A stretch of 8,532 bases of DNA from Bacteroidota bacterium (lineage in GTDB: Bacteria > Bacteroidota > Bacteroidia > Flavobacteriales > Weeksellaceae), in the NCBI GenBank assembly GCA_018266965.1, contig JAFDZJ010000443.1, forward strand, positions 1 to 8,532, read 5' to 3'. Below, piece by piece: positions 6,127 to 8,532 of the stretch. A program made the translations under genes and the position numbers. The notes beneath the pieces were generated by a model that did no database searches, was not told where the DNA came from, and worked only from the letters and a program-made list of their open reading frames with translations. The first letter of the stretch is position 1. Every line of letters begins with the position of its first letter.

Positions 6127-7176
6127 ATGATTGCAAATTCCAAATTCAAATTATTTTTACCTGGTCTTAATAATAATCAAAATAACCATAACCGCCTTTT
6201 GGTGGTAGATTTGGGTATGCCAATTTCCAAAGTTGGACTTTTCCAAGTAGTAGATGGAAGTATATTGTTGCAAAAAGAGGAGGAAGTCCAGACCAAACAA
6301 TATGATAATTTTGTTGAAATGATAAGAAATTTTGTTACGCAAAATTCGATTTCCAACATCGATAGGATTATTGCATCTGTTCCGGGTTTTGTATTGCATG
6401 GAAAGAGTATCACCAATAATCTGAATTGGGTAATTGATGCACAAGAGATAAAAGAAAATTTTTCTGTTGAAAGTGTTTATTTAATCAATGATTTGGAAGC
6501 AGCTGCTTATGGTTTGGCAGGGATAACAGATGAAAAATTAATTACAGTTTTCCAACCAGAAGTAGAAAGTAGCAATGGAAATATGGCGGTAATTGCTCCT
6601 GGACATGGATTGGGTGAAGCTGGATTGTATTATGATGGAGAATTTCTTAGGCCTTTTGCTACAGAAGGTGGACATTGCGAGTTTTCTCCTAGGACTACTA
6701 TCGAAGTAGAATTTTACCAATTTCTTACCGATATTTACGGAATTGTAACTTGGGAAAATGTACTTTCCAAAAAAGGTTTGTACAATATATTTCGGTTTTT
6801 GAGAGATGTGAAAAGGCATCCGGAACCAGACTGGTTGCAGGAATATCTTAACAACGGAGATTTCAGTCAGCAATTGTATAACGCTGCAACCGAAAGAGAA
6901 GTTGCTATTTGCCAAATTACAATAGAAACTTATGTTGAATTTTTAGCAAGAGAAGCCAATAGTTTGGCATTGAAATTGAAAACAACAGGTGGATTAATAT
7001 TGTCAGGAGATATGCCATTACTTCTTTTGAAACACAAAAGTTGGGAGGGTTTTTATGACAAATTCAAGATAAGTGATAAAATGGAAGGTTTGCTAAAAGA
7101 AATTCCTATTCATATTGTGAATGATACCAAGATTTCATTATATGGAGCTGCTTATTTTGGAGCTTTTTCGGAATAA
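6127..7176 (+). CDS. Glucokinase-family protein with altered ATP-binding motifs
   Basis: This 349-residue protein belongs to the Glk family of ATP-dependent glucokinases (glucose to glucose 6-phosphate). Compared by eye with E. coli Glk, the sugar site is intact: N121 and the catalytic base D122 (INDLEAAAY), E180 and H183 (EGGHCEFSP), and E210 (TWENVLS). The nucleotide side is not. The usual DxGGTN phosphate-1 loop reads DLGMPIS (28-34), GTGLG reads GHGLG (159-163), and the C-terminal GGI-type adenosine motif reads SGDM (293-296). An N-terminal extension of about 22 residues with KLFLPGL precedes the first strand. ATG 6127 is chosen because it follows a promoter by about 10 nt; an upstream TTG would add 31 lysine- and asparagine-rich residues. 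A secreted YceI gene follows after 10 nt. It may be an active but divergent kinase, one with another phosphoryl donor, or a sugar-binding regulator. Family call is firm, activity is not. Confidence 0.85.
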   Translation: MIANSKFKLFLPGLNNNQNNHNRLLVVDLGMPISKVGLFQVVDGSILLQKEEEVQTKQYDNFVEMIRNFVTQNSISNIDRIIASVPGFVLHGKSITNNLNWVIDAQEIKENFSVESVYLINDLEAAAYGLAGITDEKLITVFQPEVESSNGNMAVIAPGHGLGEAGLYYDGEFLRPFATEGGHCEFSPRTTIEVEFYQFLTDIYGIVTWENVLSKKGLYNIFRFLRDVKRHPEPDWLQEYLNNGDFSQQLYNAATEREVAICQITIETYVEFLAREANSLALKLKTTGGLILSGDMPLLLLKHKSWEGFYDKFKISDKMEGLLKEIPIHIVNDTKISLYGAAYFGAFSE

Positions 7177-7186
7177 AATAATTAAA

Positions 7187-7774
7187 ATGAAATATATTTT
7201 TAAAATAATTACGCTTACTATTCTTTTACAATTTGGAATTAGCTGGGGACAGACAAACAAAACAATCAGTCAATCTACAATTACTTGGAAAGCATACAAG
7301 GCATTGAATGCAGATGCACTTTCTCATTTCGGAACGGTACAATTGAAAGCCGGAAATATAGTAACCAATGCTAACAATGAAATTGTAGGCGGTAATTTCA
7401 TAATCGACCTTTCCACCATAATTGCCGATGATATGAAAGGTAATAAAAAGATGAAACTCATGTTGGAAAATCATTTGAAAAGTGATGATTTTTTTGATGT
7501 GAAAAAATTTCCAACAGCCTTTTTCAAGCTTACTTCTGTGAAACCAAATAATGATAAAAAATACAATTATACATTTTCTGGAAATTTGTCTATCAGAAAT
7601 ATTTCCAAACCCATCTCTTTTCCTGTGAGTGTCATTAATAATGGAAATAAAACAATAGTAAAATCAGCTTTGTTTACCTTCAATAGAAAGGATTATGGAT
7701 TGAATTACAATGTATTCGAAGATATGATTTTGAAAAATGATGTGGAAATGATAGTTAATTTTGTTGCTAAATAA
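7187..7774 (+). CDS. YceI-family secreted lipid-binding-like protein (copy 1)
   Basis: This is a 195-residue exported protein with a signal peptide (about 1-21, hydrophobic core ITLTILLQFGISW) and a YceI domain (about 28-194). YceI proteins are lipocalin-like beta barrels that in solved structures hold an isoprenoid chain. Visible family features are ITWKAYK near 32, HLKSDDFFDVKKFPTAFFKL at about 96-115, GNLSIRNISKPISFPV near 132-147 and FTFNRKDYGLNY at 163-174. The start at 7187 gives the signal peptide directly; an in-frame ATG at 7121 lies inside the glucokinase gene and would bury it. The gene begins 10 nt after the glucokinase stop, so the two are almost certainly co-transcribed. The ligand is unknown, and the link to sugar phosphorylation is unexplained. 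Confidence 0.92.
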   Translation: MKYIFKIITLTILLQFGISWGQTNKTISQSTITWKAYKALNADALSHFGTVQLKAGNIVTNANNEIVGGNFIIDLSTIIADDMKGNKKMKLMLENHLKSDDFFDVKKFPTAFFKLTSVKPNNDKKYNYTFSGNLSIRNISKPISFPVSVINNGNKTIVKSALFTFNRKDYGLNYNVFEDMILKNDVEMIVNFVAK

Positions 7775-7792
7775 TAATTCAATCATAAAACA

Positions 7793-7824
7793 TTCATTAT
7801 ATTAAATATCTTTTTATATATTTG
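7793..7824 (+). promoter_or_regulatory. Putative promoter of the second YceI gene
   Basis: A perfect -7 box TATATTTG (7817-7824) has TTC (7793-7795) 21 bp upstream. Initiation near 7831 gives a leader of about 20 nt. No terminator is seen between the two YceI genes, so this may add to read-through from the glucokinase operon. Confidence 0.45.
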
Positions 7825-7850
7825 GTCAATAAATTAAATATCATTCAAAA

Positions 7851-8456
7851 ATGAAAAAATTCACTTTACTTCTTTTATTGCTTTTAGGAATATCATTATC
7901 CAATGCCCAAACCAGAACCATACAAATGGTAGGCGAAAAATCTTCAAAAGTTATTACCTCTACTATAGAATGGTGGGGTTACAAAGTTATAAGAGCAGAA
8001 CCGTTTACCCATAACGGAAATATAAAACTGAAAAATGGTAAATTTAATTTTAAAGATGGTAAACTAATAGATGCAGATTTCGTATTGGATATGCGTTCTT
8101 TAACCATAAATAATGCAGCGGGTGCAGACCAAGAAAAATGGACAAAAGATTTGAAAAGCACTAATTTTTTTGATGTTAAACAATATCCTGTAGCACTATT
8201 CCATATTTCCAAAGTTTTGCCAAATGATAAAAATGATGGCTACAACTCTGTTGTAATCGGAGAAGTTACGATAAAAGGAAAAAGAAAAACAATTTCTTTC
8301 CCTGCAAATGTGGTTATCAATGGATATTCTGTAAGTATGGAAACATCTAAAATTACTATCAACAGACATGAGTTCAATGTTTTTTACAAACCAGGTATCA
8401 AAGAATATGTAATAAAAGATGAAATGGATATACAAGTAAAACTTGCAACCAAATAA
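7851..8456 (+). CDS. YceI-family secreted lipid-binding-like protein (copy 2)
   Basis: This is a 201-residue exported protein with a signal peptide at 1-19 (MKK, leucine run, SNA before Q20) and a YceI domain at about 35-200. It keeps the family pattern: STIEWWGYK near 37, LKSTNFFDVKQYPVALFHI at about 101-119, GEVTIKGKRKTISFPANV near 137-153 and a final ITINRHEFNVFYK at 168-180. It is clearly paralogous to the preceding YceI gene (same order of motifs, similar length) but divergent. For example, the usual Gly after the aromatic residue in the NRxxFG motif is Asn here. It lies 76 bp downstream of copy 1, with its own putative promoter and a strong terminator after it. The barrel probably binds a hydrophobic, perhaps polyisoprenoid, ligand in the periplasm; which one is unknown. 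Confidence 0.92.
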   Translation: MKKFTLLLLLLLGISLSNAQTRTIQMVGEKSSKVITSTIEWWGYKVIRAEPFTHNGNIKLKNGKFNFKDGKLIDADFVLDMRSLTINNAAGADQEKWTKDLKSTNFFDVKQYPVALFHISKVLPNDKNDGYNSVVIGEVTIKGKRKTISFPANVVINGYSVSMETSKITINRHEFNVFYKPGIKEYVIKDEMDIQVKLATK

Positions 8457-8467
8457 TCATCAAAATT

Positions 8468-8498
8468 AAAAAGAGTAGCTTCGGTTACTCTTTTTTTT
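8468..8498 (+). terminator. UUCG-tetraloop terminator ending the glk-yceI-yceI run
   Basis: A 12-bp stem (8468-8479 with 8484-8495, one G-T pair) is capped by C(TTCG)G, the very stable UUCG tetraloop. A run of eight T occupies 8491-8498. It lies 11 bp after the second YceI stop. The A-rich left arm also gives a T-run on the minus strand, so it may work in both directions. Confidence 0.93.
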
Positions 8499-8532
8499 AT
8501 TAATTTATTTTAGAATTTCGATAAACAGAAAA

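Noticed and set aside
7121..7186. In-frame ATG at 7121 for the first YceI gene
   Set aside because: It overlaps the end of the glucokinase-like gene and would put 22 residues before a normal signal peptide.

Overview
The window looks like chromosomal DNA of a Bacteroidota bacterium, most likely order Flavobacteriales and probably a Weeksellaceae (Chryseobacterium-like) genome. The evidence is low GC, A-rich start regions without strong Shine-Dalgarno sequences, several perfect TAnnTTTG -7 promoter boxes (the Bacteroidota sigma-A element), signal peptides ending in NAQ, and protein families typical of this group. The family-level assignment is inference. I see no rRNA, tRNA, CRISPR array, insertion sequence or phage gene.

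The left half reads on the minus strand. A two-gene operon encodes an exported ankyrin-repeat protein (606-2084) and then an exported DUF2271 protein (78-554). It starts at a good promoter (2204-2232) and ends at a strong hairpin terminator (11-48). Upstream of the promoter lie two near-identical 14-bp direct repeats 20 bp apart, and the leader contains nested inverted repeats. The next gene is a long-chain acyl-CoA synthetase (2414-4204). Its stop codon sits inside a degenerate hexamer repeat that supplies five consecutive in-frame stops, followed by its own terminator.

The 329-bp stretch 2085-2413 has no gene. From right to left it holds the hexamer array, the synthetase terminator, the paired direct repeats, the ankyrin promoter and the structured leader.

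The right half reads on the plus strand. An acyl-CoA dehydrogenase (4335-5477) diverges from the synthetase across a 130-bp AT-rich region containing an inverted repeat. Together the pair covers activation and first oxidation of fatty or branched-chain acyl groups. Next comes a small membrane-anchored protein of unknown function (5555-5920) with a clear terminator. After that is an operon-like run of a glucokinase-family gene (6127-7176), a YceI-family secreted protein 10 nt downstream (7187-7774) and a second YceI protein (7851-8456) with its own putative promoter. The run ends at a UUCG-tetraloop terminator.

Most of the window is ordinary housekeeping DNA. The best leads are the glucokinase-family protein, whose sugar-binding residues are intact while its nucleotide-binding loops are altered, the regulatory architecture upstream of the ankyrin/DUF2271 operon, and the stop-codon repeat array behind the acyl-CoA synthetase. 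I found no convincing new multi-gene system such as a defence locus.
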